Counted from the first letter of the stretch, positions 46,784-56,158 are shown. The stretch: DNA of 64,000 bases from Xylophilus sp. (GCA_009914555.1 WNDY01000007.1:45585-109584); one strand, 5' to 3'. Notes: a model not told the origin generated them from the sequence alone. A program made the numbers and translations.

Positions 46784-47034
46784 GTCGAGGGACTCCTTGT
46801 TGTACCTGCAACGCCGCACGCCGCGGTCCGGTTGACACGTTTTTGGGCGATCCGCACATCGCCGGTGCGAGGCGGCGAAACCAGGTGCAACAGGCCGCCA
46901 CAGGAGGAAGGCACTGCTTTTCCATCCAGCCCCTCGGTTGCATCGAATCCGAAACGCGAACCATCGCGGTGCAATCCAACCACGGCGCGATTACGTCCAA
47001 GGACACTGTTCGTGCAGCGGGCACACTGCAGGCC

Positions 47035-47742
47035 ATGTCTTCCTTCGTCTTCGCGCCGCCGGCTCCGGTCTCGCTGCCGATCGCCCAGAGCACCCAACGC
47101 TTCGCGCTACGCCGCGTGTTCTGTATCGGCCGCAACTACGGCTGGGCCGCGCCGGCCGACGGCACGCCCGCGGCCGACCGCGAGCCGCCCGTCTTCTTCA
47201 TGAAGCCCAACGACGCGGTCGTGCCAGCCGAGGGCGTCGTGCCCTACCCGCCCGAGACGGAGGAGTTCTGCCACGAGATCGAATTCGTCGTCGCCATCGG
47301 CCGGGCCGGCCAGCGCATCGCGCCGGCAAGCGCCGCCGACCACATCTTCGGCTACGCCGCCGGCCTGGACCTGACGCGGCGCGACCAGCAGAAGGTGGCC
47401 CGAGCGCAAGGCCTGCCCTGGGAAGGATCGAAGGCCTTCGATGCCTCGGCGCCCTGCTCCGCCATCGTGCCGGCCGCGGCCATCGGGCATCCGCAGCGCG
47501 GTGCGGTCTGGCTGGAGGTCAATGGCGAAGCCCGCCAGAAGGCCGATGTCGCCGACCTGATCTGGGGCGTGCCGGACCTGGTGAGCCGCGTCTCGCATTC
47601 GGTGGCCCTGCAGCCGGGCGACCTGATCTTCACCGGCACGCCGGCCGGCGTGGCCGCGCTGCTGCCGGGCGACGTGGTGCGCGCCGGCGTGGAAGGCGTG
47701 GCGACCTTCGAGCTGACCATCGGCCCACGCCCGGCCGCCTGA
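47035..47742 (+). CDS. fumarylacetoacetate hydrolase (FAH) family protein
   Basis: 235 residues from the ATG giving MSSFVFAPPAPVSLPIAQ. The metal site of the FAH fold is visible: ETEEFCHEIEFVVAIG (two Glu), YAAGLDLTRRDQQ (Asp) and the EGSKAFDASAPCSAIVPA segment, with FTGTPAGVAALLPGD at the end. Closest in pattern to fumarylpyruvate hydrolases, which split C-C bonds in gentisate-type aromatic breakdown. It leads a cluster with an AraC regulator and an SDR oxidoreductase, which suggests a small catabolic unit. Confidence 0.88.
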   Translation: MSSFVFAPPAPVSLPIAQSTQRFALRRVFCIGRNYGWAAPADGTPAADREPPVFFMKPNDAVVPAEGVVPYPPETEEFCHEIEFVVAIGRAGQRIAPASAADHIFGYAAGLDLTRRDQQKVARAQGLPWEGSKAFDASAPCSAIVPAAAIGHPQRGAVWLEVNGEARQKADVADLIWGVPDLVSRVSHSVALQPGDLIFTGTPAGVAALLPGDVVRAGVEGVATFELTIGPRPAA

Positions 47743-47754
47743 ACCGTCACCCCT

Positions 47755-48690
47755 GTGCCGATGACCGAGCCCGACCGCGCACCCACGCTCGGCATGCACG
47801 AGCGCAGCGACCATGCGGATTTCTACATCCGCGACCAGCGCGCGCGCCCGGCCACCACCACGCCGCACCGGCACGACTATTTCCAGATCCAGGTCAACCT
47901 CGGCGGCGACACGGTGCAGCACATCGGCGGCGCGGTCCGGCCGTTTCCGCGCCACACGCTGGCCTTCATCCTGCCGCACCGGCTGCATGTGATCCCGCAT
48001 CCGGCGGATGGCAAATTTCTGCTGATCAACTTCACCCAGGAATTCCTGCTGCCGCACCTGCAGTGCGACCCGCTCGACCTGGAGGACGTGGCCCTGGCCG
48101 ACGCGCCCGAGTTGGCGCCGTTCCGCTTTCAGGAGCACCTTGACTTCACGCTCGGCGACGACGACTTCGCCGTGGTGCAGGCGCTGCTGGAGCGCATGCG
48201 CCACACCGACCGCAGCCGCACGCTGGGCGCCGGCCTGCAGCTGAAGGGCCTGCTGCTGCAGCTGATCGGCGCCGTGTGCGACCTGCACAACGAAGCACTC
48301 ACCGCACTGGCCGCCCAGAAGGCCGAGCGCCGCGGCCGGCGCGACGCGCTCGACCGGGTGCTGCGCTACATCCGCGACAACATCGCCAGCCCGGCGATGA
48401 CGGTGCGCTCGGCCGCCGAGGCCGCTTTTCTCTCACCCAACTACCTGACCCACCTGCTGCGCAAGGAAACCGGCCACAGCTTCACCGACCTGGTGCTGGA
48501 GCGCCGGCTGCGGCTGGCCCGCACGCAGCTGCTGGGCGGCAACCGGCCGGTGGCGCAGATCGCCTGGTCCTGCGGCTTCACCGACGAGGCCTATTTCTCG
48601 CGCCGCTTCCGGCTGGCCTTCGGCATGGCGCCCGGCCAGTTCCGCAAGCAGCACCGATCCACCACCAACCCCAACACTTCTGGAAACTGA
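47755..48690 (+). CDS. AraC-family transcriptional regulator
   Basis: 311 residues. Start GTG at 47755 (MPMTEPDRAP) or ATG at 47761. N-terminal cupin-like sensor (TTTPHRHDYFQIQVNLGGDT), C-terminal double helix-turn-helix (MTVRSAAEAAFLSPNYLTHLLRKETGHSFTDLVLERRLRLARTQLL and VAQIAWSCGFTDEAYFSRRFRLAFGMAPGQFRKQ). It likely senses an aromatic or related acid and controls its neighbours. It sits 12 bp after the FAH gene and 4 bp before the SDR gene. Confidence 0.9.
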   Translation: MPMTEPDRAPTLGMHERSDHADFYIRDQRARPATTTPHRHDYFQIQVNLGGDTVQHIGGAVRPFPRHTLAFILPHRLHVIPHPADGKFLLINFTQEFLLPHLQCDPLDLEDVALADAPELAPFRFQEHLDFTLGDDDFAVVQALLERMRHTDRSRTLGAGLQLKGLLLQLIGAVCDLHNEALTALAAQKAERRGRRDALDRVLRYIRDNIASPAMTVRSAAEAAFLSPNYLTHLLRKETGHSFTDLVLERRLRLARTQLLGGNRPVAQIAWSCGFTDEAYFSRRFRLAFGMAPGQFRKQHRSTTNPNTSGN

Positions 48691-48694
48691 GCCC

Positions 48695-49468
48695 ATGACC
48701 GCCACCCCTTCCACCACGAACCCGCGCGTCGCCCTCGTCACCGGTGCCGGCAGTGGCATCGGTAAAGCCGTTGCCCAGACCCTGCTGAACGACGGCTATG
48801 CCGTGGTACTGGCCGGCCGCCGCTTCGAGCCGCTGGAAGAACAGGCCCAGGCCGCGCGCGAGGCCGGCCGCCGCGCGCTGGCCGTGTCGACCGACGTGCG
48901 TGATCCGGCCAGCGTCGAGGCGCTGTTCACCAGGATCACGCAGGAGTTCGGCCGCCTCGACGTGCTGTTCAACAACGCCGGCGTCAACGCCCCGGCCGTG
49001 CCGATCGACGAGCTGCCGCTGGAAAAGTGGTACGCCGCCATCGACACCAACGTGACCGGCGTCTACCTCTGCGCGCGCGCCGCCTTCGGCCTGATGCGCC
49101 GCCAGTCGCCCCAGGGCGGCCGCATCATCAACAACGGCTCCATCTCGGCCCACACGCCGCGCCCGTTCACCGCGCCCTACACCGCCAGCAAGCATGCGGT
49201 GCTGGGCATCACCAAGGCGCTGGCGCTCGACGGCCGCGCCTTCAACATCGTCGCCAGCCAGGTGGACGTGGGCAATGCGCTGACCGAGCTGTCGCAGCGC
49301 ATGACCAAGGGCGTGCTGCAGGCCAACGGCCAGGTCGCCGCCGAGCCGATGGTCGACGTGCAGCACGTGGCCAACGCGGTGCTGCACATCGCCAACCTGC
49401 CGCTGGAGGCCAACATCCTCAACCTGACGGTGATGGCCAGCAACATGCCCTTCGTGGGCCGCGGCTGA
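48695..49468 (+). CDS. short-chain dehydrogenase/reductase
   Basis: 257 residues. Classical SDR: cofactor loop VTGAGSGIGKAVAQ, NNAG (LFNNAGVNAPAV), catalytic serine in IINNGSISAHTP and YTASKHAVLG (YxxxK). The C-terminal part is typical for sugar or hydroxyacid dehydrogenases but the substrate cannot be assigned. Third gene of the FAH-AraC-SDR unit, convergent with the HD-GYP gene 10 bp away. Confidence 0.92.
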   Translation: MTATPSTTNPRVALVTGAGSGIGKAVAQTLLNDGYAVVLAGRRFEPLEEQAQAAREAGRRALAVSTDVRDPASVEALFTRITQEFGRLDVLFNNAGVNAPAVPIDELPLEKWYAAIDTNVTGVYLCARAAFGLMRRQSPQGGRIINNGSISAHTPRPFTAPYTASKHAVLGITKALALDGRAFNIVASQVDVGNALTELSQRMTKGVLQANGQVAAEPMVDVQHVANAVLHIANLPLEANILNLTVMASNMPFVGRG

Positions 49469-49478
49469 CGCGCTCGGC

Positions 49479-50894
49479 TTACGCGGCGGCGCCCGTCTCG
49501 CTGCCGCCCCGCCCGCTGCCGATGCGTGCGGCGACCCAGTCGCACCAGTCCGCGGCGATGCAGTCCGACGGCGTGGCCCGGTCGCTCAGCTGGGGCCAGC
49601 GGCGGTGGCTCACGTCCACCGCGTTGCGCAGTTGCCAGAGCGTCTCGCGGCCCACGAGCACCATCTCGGCCAGCGTGCGCGCGGCCTCGTCGGCCTCGGC
49701 CGTCGCTGCTTCGCCCGGCGCCGAAGGCGGCGCGGGCACCGCGCCCTGATCGGCCAGCAGGTCGGGTTGCTGCCGGGGATGCGAACCGGCCTCGAACAGC
49801 ATGCGCTCCAGTGCGCGGATGCGGCCCGCCAGCAGAGCGTGGGCGCCGGACGGCTCGGCCAGCACGGCCGGATCCTGCAGGTCGGCCCAGGTCTGCAGCG
49901 CCGCCGCCACATCCTTCATGCACTGGTGGACCTCGCCAGCGAGTGCCGCTACCGACGGCGCATCGCCGGCTGGCAGGCTTTCGCGCTGGGCGCGCAGCAG
50001 CGGCAGCAGCAGGTTGACCAGATCCGGCGGAAAGCGGTGCGCGTTGAGCCGCAGCACCAGCCACAGGCGCAGCGCCGGCATGCCGTCGGCGTACTTGTCG
50101 TAGAGCGAAGCGGCGACCTCGGCCACGATCAGGATGCGGCCGATGCGCGAGATGGCATCGCCCGCGATGCCGCGCGGATAGCCGCTGCCGTCCATGCGTT
50201 CGTGGTGCTCCAGCACCGCGCGCTCCACCGCGGGCGGGTAGGCATGCAGCTCGCGCAGCAGCACCATGGCCGTGACCGGGTGGGCCGCGAGGTGGCTGCG
50301 CTGGGCGCCGTTCATGTGGTGCTCGGGCTCGAACCAGTCGGGGTTCATGTGCAGCACGCCGATGTCGTGCAGCATGCCGGCGGCCGCCACGGATACGCAG
50401 TCGCGCTCCGTCAGGCCGCTGCGCAGCCCCAGGAAGACCGACACCAGCGCCACCTGCAGGCTGTGCACGAACAGCTGCGGCCGCTGCTCGCGCATGACGG
50501 TGAGCTTGAAGGCCACGGCCGGCGGCAGCGGCATGGAGCGCAGCGGCGCCAGCAGGCGCTCGCCCGGCCCGGGCACGGCACCCATCGCCTGGGCCAGCAG
50601 CCGCGGCAGCGGCGCCTCGCCCAGCAGCTGGCGCGCACGGTCGAGCAGTTCCGCCGGATCGACCGCGTTGGCTGCGCTCAGGTGGGTGTCGATCGGCTCG
50701 CTGAGCTTGTGCTGCACCAGCCGTTCGTAGAGCCTGCTGTCGATGCGCGCGCCGCGCTCGACCAGCTTGACGCCGCTGGCGGTGTAGATGGCGGCCCCGG
50801 CCACCACGCTGCCGCGGTCGCCCAGGTCCGTCACGGCACGCACGTAGTGGGCGCTGGATGCGGATCCTTCGTCGTTCGGCGGGGGGGCAGTCAT
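49479..50894 (-). CDS. HD-GYP domain cyclic-di-GMP phosphodiesterase
   Basis: 471 residues. Residues 130-320 form an HD-GYP domain: HSLQVALVSVFLGL, AGMLHDIGVLHM (HD), HPVTAMVLL and EHHERMDGSGYPRGI (GYP) are all kept, so phosphodiesterase activity towards cyclic di-GMP is likely. No membrane span or receiver is seen; the N-terminal 120 residues are of unknown role. It may set the motile or sessile state together with the chemoreceptor encoded nearby. Confidence 0.9.
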   Translation of the reverse strand: MTAPPPNDEGSASSAHYVRAVTDLGDRGSVVAGAAIYTASGVKLVERGARIDSRLYERLVQHKLSEPIDTHLSAANAVDPAELLDRARQLLGEAPLPRLLAQAMGAVPGPGERLLAPLRSMPLPPAVAFKLTVMREQRPQLFVHSLQVALVSVFLGLRSGLTERDCVSVAAAGMLHDIGVLHMNPDWFEPEHHMNGAQRSHLAAHPVTAMVLLRELHAYPPAVERAVLEHHERMDGSGYPRGIAGDAISRIGRILIVAEVAASLYDKYADGMPALRLWLVLRLNAHRFPPDLVNLLLPLLRAQRESLPAGDAPSVAALAGEVHQCMKDVAAALQTWADLQDPAVLAEPSGAHALLAGRIRALERMLFEAGSHPRQQPDLLADQGAVPAPPSAPGEAATAEADEAARTLAEMVLVGRETLWQLRNAVDVSHRRWPQLSDRATPSDCIAADWCDWVAARIGSGRGGSETGAAA

Positions 50895-51069
50895 GCGGCG
50901 GGGCGGGGCTTTCTGGTTGCGTTATGGTCGCGGACTTCCGGGGCGGCGGCCGCACCGTGCGAGCTTATCAGCGCCAGCCCGCGGCCCCTCGCATGCAGGC
51001 CGGGCCGACCGCGCATGGCAGGATGCCCCGCCGCCTCTCGTCCTGCGACGACAAAACACAAAAGACATC

Positions 51070-52911
51070 TTGCTTCGACCGTTCTTCCGCTACTTCGAAT
51101 CCCGGGTCGCCGCCTTCCCCGAAACGGAGCCGCCGCGGCCGCCCCGAGGCTTCTTCCCGTTCGTCTGGGTCTGCACGGAGGGCGTGCGGCCGGTCATGGC
51201 GCTGCTGGCCGTGGCGGCGGCACTGCTCGCCGGTTTCGAGGCGCTGCTGTTTGCCGTGCTCGGGCGCATCGTGGACTGGCTGGCCGGCGTGGCGCCGGCG
51301 CAGCTCTGGCAGACGCACGGCGCGGCGCTGGCGACGCTGGCGGTGCTGCTGGCGCTGAGCGTGCCGGTGACCGGCCTGCAGACCATGCTGCGCCACCAGA
51401 CGCTGGCGTCCAACTTCGCCATGCGGCTGCGCTGGAACTTCCACCGGCTGATGCTGGGCCAGAGCATGGCCTTCTACCAGGACGAGTTCGCCGGCCGCGT
51501 CACGGCCAAGGTGATGCAGACCGCGCTGGCGGTGCGCGACCTCATCATGAGCAGCAGCGACGCGCTGGTGACCATGGTGGTCTACTTCGTCACCATCGCG
51601 GCGCTGGCCGCCGGCTTCGACGCGCGGCTGGCCCTGCCCTTCCTCGCCTGGGTCGTGCTCTACGGCCTGATGCTGCGCCACTTCGTGCCGCGCCTGGGCC
51701 GGGCGGCGCGGCTGCAGGCCGACGCCCGCTCGCTGATGACCGGGCGCATCACCGACGCCTACACCAACATCGCCACGGTCAAGCTGTTCTCGCACACGAA
51801 CCGCGAGGCCGGGTACGCCCGCTCGGCGATGAAGGAGTTCCTGCGCAGCGTGCACGGCCAGGTGCGGCTGATCAGCAGTTTCGAGATCGCCAACCACACG
51901 CTCAACATGGCCCTGGTGGCCGCCGCCGCCGGCACCGGCCTCGCACTGTGGACGCGGGGCCAGGTGGGTCCCGGCGCGGTAGCCGCGGCCGCCGCGATGG
52001 CGCTGCGCCTGAACGGCATGTCGCACTGGATCATGTGGGAGATGACCTCGCTGTTCGAGAACGTGGGCACCATCCAGGACGGCAAGTCCACGCTGTCCAA
52101 GCCGCGCGCGGTGGTCGATGCGCCGGATGCGCAGCCGCTGCGGGTAGCGCGGGGCGAGGTGCGCTTCGACGGTGTGCGCTTCGCCTACGGCAACGGCCGC
52201 ACCGTGGTCGACGGCCTGACGCTCACGGTGAAGCCGGGCGAGCGCATCGGCCTGGTCGGCCGCTCGGGCGCGGGCAAGTCCACGCTGGTGAACCTGCTGC
52301 TGCGCTTCTACGACCTGCAGGGCGGCTGCGTGACGATCGACGGCCAGGACATCGCCCGGGTCACGCAGGACAGCCTGCGCGCGCAGATCGGCATGGTGAC
52401 GCAGGACACCTCGCTGCTGCACCGCTCTGTGTCCGACAACATCCTCTACGGCCGCCCCGATGCCGGCGAGGACGCGGTGCGCGCCGCCGCCCGCCGGGCC
52501 CAGGCCGACGGCTTCATCGCCCACCTGGCCGATCCGCAGGGCCGCACCGGCTACGAGGCGCACGTGGACGAGCGCGGCGTGAAGCTCTCAGGTGGGCAGC
52601 GCCAGCGCATCGCCATCGCCCGGGTGATGCTCAAGGACGCGCCGATCCTGCTGCTCGACGAGGCCACGAGCGCGCTCGACAGCGAAGTCGAGGCGGCCAT
52701 CCAGGCCAGTCTCGGCGAACTGATGCGCGGCAAGACCGTGATCGCCATCGCCCACCGGCTGTCGACCATCGCCGCGATGGACCGGCTGGTGGTGATGGAC
52801 GCCGGCCGCATCGCCGAGGAAGGCACGCACCAGGAGCTGCTGGCGCGCGGCGGCCTCTATGCGCGGCTGTGGGCCCACCAGAGCGGCGGATTCCTCGGGA
52901 AGGAAGGCTGA
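51070..52911 (+). CDS. ABC exporter, fused permease and ATPase (half transporter)
   Basis: 613 residues from a TTG at 51070 (LRPFFRYFESRVAAFPE); the frame is open for 59 codons further up without similarity, and no ATG or clear ribosome binding site exists, so the start is uncertain. Six-helix membrane domain with FAMRLRWNFHRLMLGQSMAFYQDEFAGRV, then an ATPase domain: GLVGRSGAGKSTLVNLLLRFYD, KLSGGQRQRIAIARVML, ILLLDEATSALD, IAHRLST. Such type IV exporters work as homodimers in the inner membrane on lipids, drugs or peptides. Confidence 0.9.
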   Translation: MLRPFFRYFESRVAAFPETEPPRPPRGFFPFVWVCTEGVRPVMALLAVAAALLAGFEALLFAVLGRIVDWLAGVAPAQLWQTHGAALATLAVLLALSVPVTGLQTMLRHQTLASNFAMRLRWNFHRLMLGQSMAFYQDEFAGRVTAKVMQTALAVRDLIMSSSDALVTMVVYFVTIAALAAGFDARLALPFLAWVVLYGLMLRHFVPRLGRAARLQADARSLMTGRITDAYTNIATVKLFSHTNREAGYARSAMKEFLRSVHGQVRLISSFEIANHTLNMALVAAAAGTGLALWTRGQVGPGAVAAAAAMALRLNGMSHWIMWEMTSLFENVGTIQDGKSTLSKPRAVVDAPDAQPLRVARGEVRFDGVRFAYGNGRTVVDGLTLTVKPGERIGLVGRSGAGKSTLVNLLLRFYDLQGGCVTIDGQDIARVTQDSLRAQIGMVTQDTSLLHRSVSDNILYGRPDAGEDAVRAAARRAQADGFIAHLADPQGRTGYEAHVDERGVKLSGGQRQRIAIARVMLKDAPILLLDEATSALDSEVEAAIQASLGELMRGKTVIAIAHRLSTIAAMDRLVVMDAGRIAEEGTHQELLARGGLYARLWAHQSGGFLGKEG

Positions 52912-52918
52912 CGGATAT

Positions 52919-52992
52919 CATATACTCCCCGCACTATTCTTCTTCAGCGCGCCATATTCGTCCGCTACAAGACTGAACTGCCAGGGGTATAC
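52919..52992 (+). repeat. stop-proximal palindromic repeat, copy I
   Basis: It starts 7 bp after the ABC gene stop: CATATACTCCCCGC, inner CTTCAGCGCGCCATA, and CTGCCAGGGGTATACAG at the end. TATACTCCCC and GGGGTATA are inverted with one bulged base, so here the two ends face each other, unlike copies G and H where both boxes run in the same direction. Confidence 0.6.
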
Positions 52993-53105
52993 AGTGCTTC
53001 ATGATCGCCGGCCCGGCCTGCGCGGCGGCCTCCGCCCAGCCGCGCGCCAGCGCCTAAAATCAGCGGGTTTGTGCGCCCGCCTCCCCTTTGCCTGAAAGCA
53101 TTCCC

Positions 53106-53792
53106 ATGAATCTCCCCGTGAACACGCTCGCCGACGTGAACGACCCGCTCGTGCAGGCCCGCTTCAACATGGTCGAGCAGCAGATCCGTCCGTGGAACGT
53201 CTACGACCCGGACGTCCTGGCGCTGCTCGAAGCCATCCCGCGCGAGCAGTTCGTGCCGCCGGCCCATGCCAGCCTGGCCTTTGCCGACGTCGAGATTCCG
53301 CTGGGCCACGGCCAGATCATGCTGGCGCCCAAGGTGGCGGCCCGCATCGTCAACGACCTGCCGCTCAAGGCCACCGACTCGGTGCTGCTGATCGGCGCCG
53401 GCTCCGGCTACCTGGCCGCGCTGCTGGCCGGCCGCACGCAGCGCGTGATCGGCCTGGAGATCGTTCCCGAGCTGGCCCGCTTCGCGCAGGACAACCTGGT
53501 GCGCGCCGGCATCCACAACGCCGAAGTGCGCCAGGGCGACGGCGCCCACGGCGTGCTGGCCGAAAGCCCGTTCGACGTGATCGTGCTGGCCGGCTCGGTG
53601 CCCGAGGTGCCGCAGTCCCTGCTCCGGCAGCTCAACGACGGCGGCCGCCTGTTCGCCGTCGTCGGCAGCGAGCCGGTGCAGCGCGCCACCTACGTGCGCC
53701 GCAACGGCACCAGCTTCGAGACCTCGCAGCCCTGGGACACGCTGGCGCCGCGGCTGGTGCATTTCCCCGAGCCGTCGCAGTTCCGGTTCTGA
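53106..53792 (+). CDS. pcm: protein-L-isoaspartate O-methyltransferase family protein
   Basis: 228 residues from the ATG giving MNLPVNTLADVNDPLVQARFNMVEQQIRPW. PIMT-specific blocks: AIPREQFVPPAHASLAFADVEIPLGHGQIMLAP and the SAM-binding LLIGAGSGYLAALLAG, then VPEVPQSLLRQLNDGGRLFAVVG. It repairs isoaspartyl residues in aged proteins using S-adenosylmethionine. A rhodanese-like gene follows 19 bp later and is likely cotranscribed, an order seen in other Burkholderiales. Confidence 0.88.
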   Translation: MNLPVNTLADVNDPLVQARFNMVEQQIRPWNVYDPDVLALLEAIPREQFVPPAHASLAFADVEIPLGHGQIMLAPKVAARIVNDLPLKATDSVLLIGAGSGYLAALLAGRTQRVIGLEIVPELARFAQDNLVRAGIHNAEVRQGDGAHGVLAESPFDVIVLAGSVPEVPQSLLRQLNDGGRLFAVVGSEPVQRATYVRRNGTSFETSQPWDTLAPRLVHFPEPSQFRF

Positions 53793-53811
53793 CACCGAGG
53801 AAAGCCGCCGC

Positions 53812-54168
53812 ATGACCGTCGCCCAGATCCGCCCCGCCGAAATCGACGCCTGGCTCGCCGAACACCGCACGGCCGACGGCCGCGTGCCGCTGCTGATCGA
53901 CGTGCGCGAGCCCTGGGAACTGCAGACGGCCAGCGTGCAGCCGGCCGCCGAGGCCTTCGAACTGGCGGCCATCCCGATGAACGACATTCCGGCCCGCCTC
54001 GGTGAACTCGACGCCGACCGTCCGGTCGCCGTGCTCTGCCACCACGGCGCGCGCAGCCAGCGCGTGGCACTGTTCCTCGACGCGAACGGCTTCGCCGAGG
54101 TCGCCAACGTGGCCGGCGGCATCGACGCCTGGTCGGCCGAGCGCGATCCGGGCGTTCCCCGGTATTGA
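53812..54168 (+). CDS. rhodanese-like domain protein (single domain)
   Basis: 118 residues. One rhodanese domain with VPLLIDVREPWELQTA and the active loop VLCHHGARSQRVALFL, where the nucleophile is C-H-H-G-A-R-S. Such single-domain sulfurtransferases carry persulfide sulfur in the cytoplasm. It follows the pcm gene in what looks like one transcript. Confidence 0.9.
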   Translation: MTVAQIRPAEIDAWLAEHRTADGRVPLLIDVREPWELQTASVQPAAEAFELAAIPMNDIPARLGELDADRPVAVLCHHGARSQRVALFLDANGFAEVANVAGGIDAWSAERDPGVPRY

Positions 54169-54203
54169 CCAGGCACGGCGTTGCCCCGGCCCTGGCCTGA
54201 ATG

Positions 54204-54230
54204 CGACAAATGTCGTACCATTGCGCGACA
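54204..54230 (+). promoter_or_regulatory. operator-like CGACA/TGTCG repeats upstream of Xre-RES module
   Basis: CGACAAATGTCG (54204-54215) is an inverted repeat with a 2 bp spacer, and a third half-site CGACA lies at 54226-54230, forming a second, wider TGTCG...CGACA pair. The sites end 20 bp before the antitoxin ATG at 54251. Xre-type antitoxins repress their own operon through such pairs. Confidence 0.5.
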
Positions 54231-54250
54231 GACGTCATCCAGGAGCCTCG

Positions 54251-54751
54251 ATGTCCACCAGCCAGAAACACGAAGTGCGCGAGCCGCGTCCCCGCTGGCC
54301 GCGCGCAGCCGCGCCGCAGGCTGGCGCGCCGGGTGAGGTGCTGCTGGGCGACGGCGCCGGCCCGCTGGCCGAACTGAGCCCGCTGGAGCGGCACGACCTG
54401 GTCACCGCGGGCCTGCCGGTGGTGGAGGCCCGGCGCTTCGTCGTCTCCTACCGCCTGCTGGACCGCGACGACGTGCTGCGCGCCGTCGGCATCAGCGAGC
54501 GCACCCTGCAGCGCGGCACGGCCGGCGAGCGCCTGCTCGACGCCAATGCCAGCGACCGTGCCCTGCGGCTGGCCAGCGTGACCGAGCAGGCCGTCGGCGT
54601 GCTGGGCAGCCGCGATGCGGCCGAGCGCTGGCTCGCCTCACCCGCCACCGGGCTCGACCGGCGCCGCCCGATCGACCTGCTGCAAAGCTCCGAAGGCGCC
54701 GAACTGGTGCGCACCCTGCTCACCCGGATGGAATACGGGGTCTACGCGTGA
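54251..54751 (+). CDS. Xre/MbcA/ParS-type antitoxin (toxin-binding domain)
   Basis: 166 residues from the ATG giving MSTSQKHEVREPRPRW, with AGGAGCC in front. The central part is an Xre-like helix-turn-helix (LVTAGLPVVEARRFVVSYRLLDRDDVLRAVGISERTLQR) and the C-terminal part the DUF2384 toxin-binding region (TEQAVGVLGSRDAAERWLASPATGLDRRRPIDLLQSSEGAELVRTLLTRMEYGVYA). It neutralises the RES toxin and binds DNA. Its stop overlaps the toxin start by four bases (GTGA). Confidence 0.9.
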   Translation: MSTSQKHEVREPRPRWPRAAAPQAGAPGEVLLGDGAGPLAELSPLERHDLVTAGLPVVEARRFVVSYRLLDRDDVLRAVGISERTLQRGTAGERLLDANASDRALRLASVTEQAVGVLGSRDAAERWLASPATGLDRRRPIDLLQSSEGAELVRTLLTRMEYGVYA

Positions 54752-55266
54752 GCATGACGCCGCTGCCGGCGGCGCTCGGCGGCGGCAGCGGCCTGGCCGC
54801 CTGGCGGCTGGAGCAAGCCCGCCATGCGCCCGCCTGGAACACGGCCGAGGGCGCCTACCGGGTCGGCGGCCGCTGGTCGTCGCCCGGGCGGCGGGTGCTC
54901 TACGCCTCGCTCGACCCGGCCACCACCATCGTCGAAGTGGCCGTGCACAAGGGCTTCGACACGCTCGACACCGTCGCCCATGCGCTGCTGCGGCTGGAGG
55001 TCGACCCATGGGGCGTGCACGTGGTTCAGCCGGACGCGATTCCCAATCCGCACTGGCTGCATCCGGGCACGGTGAGCCGCGGCCAGCAGCGCTTCGGCGA
55101 CGCACTGCTCGATGCCCATCCGATCGCCGTGGTGCCGAGCGTGGTCAGCGCGCGGTCGTGGAACCTGCTGATCCGCGTGGATGCGGCTGCCGGCCGGTTC
55201 AGCCTGGCGCTCCAGGAGCCGTTCGCGTTGGACACACGGCTGGCTGCGTCCGGGCCGACGCATTGA
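54748..55266 (+). CDS. RES-domain toxin
   Basis: 172 residues from a GTG at 54748 or ATG at 54754. RES-family residues are kept: AAWRL (Arg), YASLDPATTIVEVAVH (Glu) and VPSVVSARSWNLLI (Ser). Toxins of this family deplete cellular NAD+ and stop growth unless held by the Xre/DUF2384 antitoxin. Gene order antitoxin then toxin is standard. The 3' end overlaps the convergent LysR gene by 68 bp. Confidence 0.9.
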   Translation: MSMTPLPAALGGGSGLAAWRLEQARHAPAWNTAEGAYRVGGRWSSPGRRVLYASLDPATTIVEVAVHKGFDTLDTVAHALLRLEVDPWGVHVVQPDAIPNPHWLHPGTVSRGQQRFGDALLDAHPIAVVPSVVSARSWNLLIRVDAAAGRFSLALQEPFALDTRLAASGPTH

Positions 55267-56158
55267 CCCCGGCCACGCCGCCCCCGGTCTCGCGCGCCAG
55301 CGTGAGGAAAGCGGCCTGCGCGCTCGACACGTAGCCATCCTGCCGCCGCACGAACAGCGTATCGACCCTCCCCTGCCCGCCGGGCACCGTGTGCGCGGAC
55401 ACCCGGCCTTCGGTCGCGGCCGGCGCCACCACGCCGCGCGGCAGCAGCGTGATGCCGATACCCGCGGCCACGCAGCCGATGATGGCGTCGAGCGAGCCCA
55501 GCTCCAGCGGCCGGGCGGTGACGATGCCCCAGCCGGCCAGCAGCGCCTCCAGCCGCTGGCGGTAGGAGCAGCCGGCCTGGAACACCACCGTGCGCAAATC
55601 CTCCACGCCGGCCAGTGCCTGCAACCCTGGCGCTGCGGGCGCGATGCCGGGCGCGGTGACCAGCACCAGTTCCTCGCGGAAGACGACCTCCTGCACCAGC
55701 GCCGGATGGCGCACCGGCGCGGCGACGAAGGCACCTTCCAACGTGCCGGCCGCCACCTGCTCGACCAGCGCGCGCGTCGTACCGGTCACCATGGCCAGGC
55801 GCACGGCCGGGTACTGCGCGGCGAACCGGCTGAGCAGCGGCGACAGGCGCAGCGCGGCGGTCGTCTCCAGGCTGCCGACGCGCAGGGTGCCGGTGGGTTC
55901 GCCCTCGTCCAGCACCGCCGCGCGCGCATCGGCCGCCAGCGCGGCCATGCGCTCGACAAAGGGCAGCAGGCGCCGGCCGGCCGGCGTGGTGGTCACGCCG
56001 CGGGCATGGCGGTCGAACAGGCGCACGCGCAGCTGCTCCTCCAGCAGGCGGATGCGCGTGGTCACGTTGGACTGCACGGTGTGCAGGTCCTCCGCCGCGC
56101 GCTTCATGCTGCCGCGGCGGGCCACAGCGGCAAAAACCTTCAGATCCGACATTTCCAT
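55199..56158 (-). CDS. LysR-family transcriptional regulator
   Basis: 319 residues from the ATG giving MEMSDLKVFAAVARRGSMKRAAEDLHTVQSNVTTRIRLLEEQLRVRLFDR, the winged helix of LysR regulators. The effector domain (GTLRVGSLETTAALRLSPLLSRFAAQYP) fits the GltC/PBP2_GltC-like type. It is divergent from a YbfB-type MFS gene with only 27 bp between the starts, so it most likely controls that transporter. The C-terminus reads over the end of the RES toxin gene on the other strand. Confidence 0.9.
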   Translation of the reverse strand: MEMSDLKVFAAVARRGSMKRAAEDLHTVQSNVTTRIRLLEEQLRVRLFDRHARGVTTTPAGRRLLPFVERMAALAADARAAVLDEGEPTGTLRVGSLETTAALRLSPLLSRFAAQYPAVRLAMVTGTTRALVEQVAAGTLEGAFVAAPVRHPALVQEVVFREELVLVTAPGIAPAAPGLQALAGVEDLRTVVFQAGCSYRQRLEALLAGWGIVTARPLELGSLDAIIGCVAAGIGITLLPRGVVAPAATEGRVSAHTVPGGQGRVDTLFVRRQDGYVSSAQAAFLTLARETGGGVAGVNASARTQPAVCPTRTAPGAPG

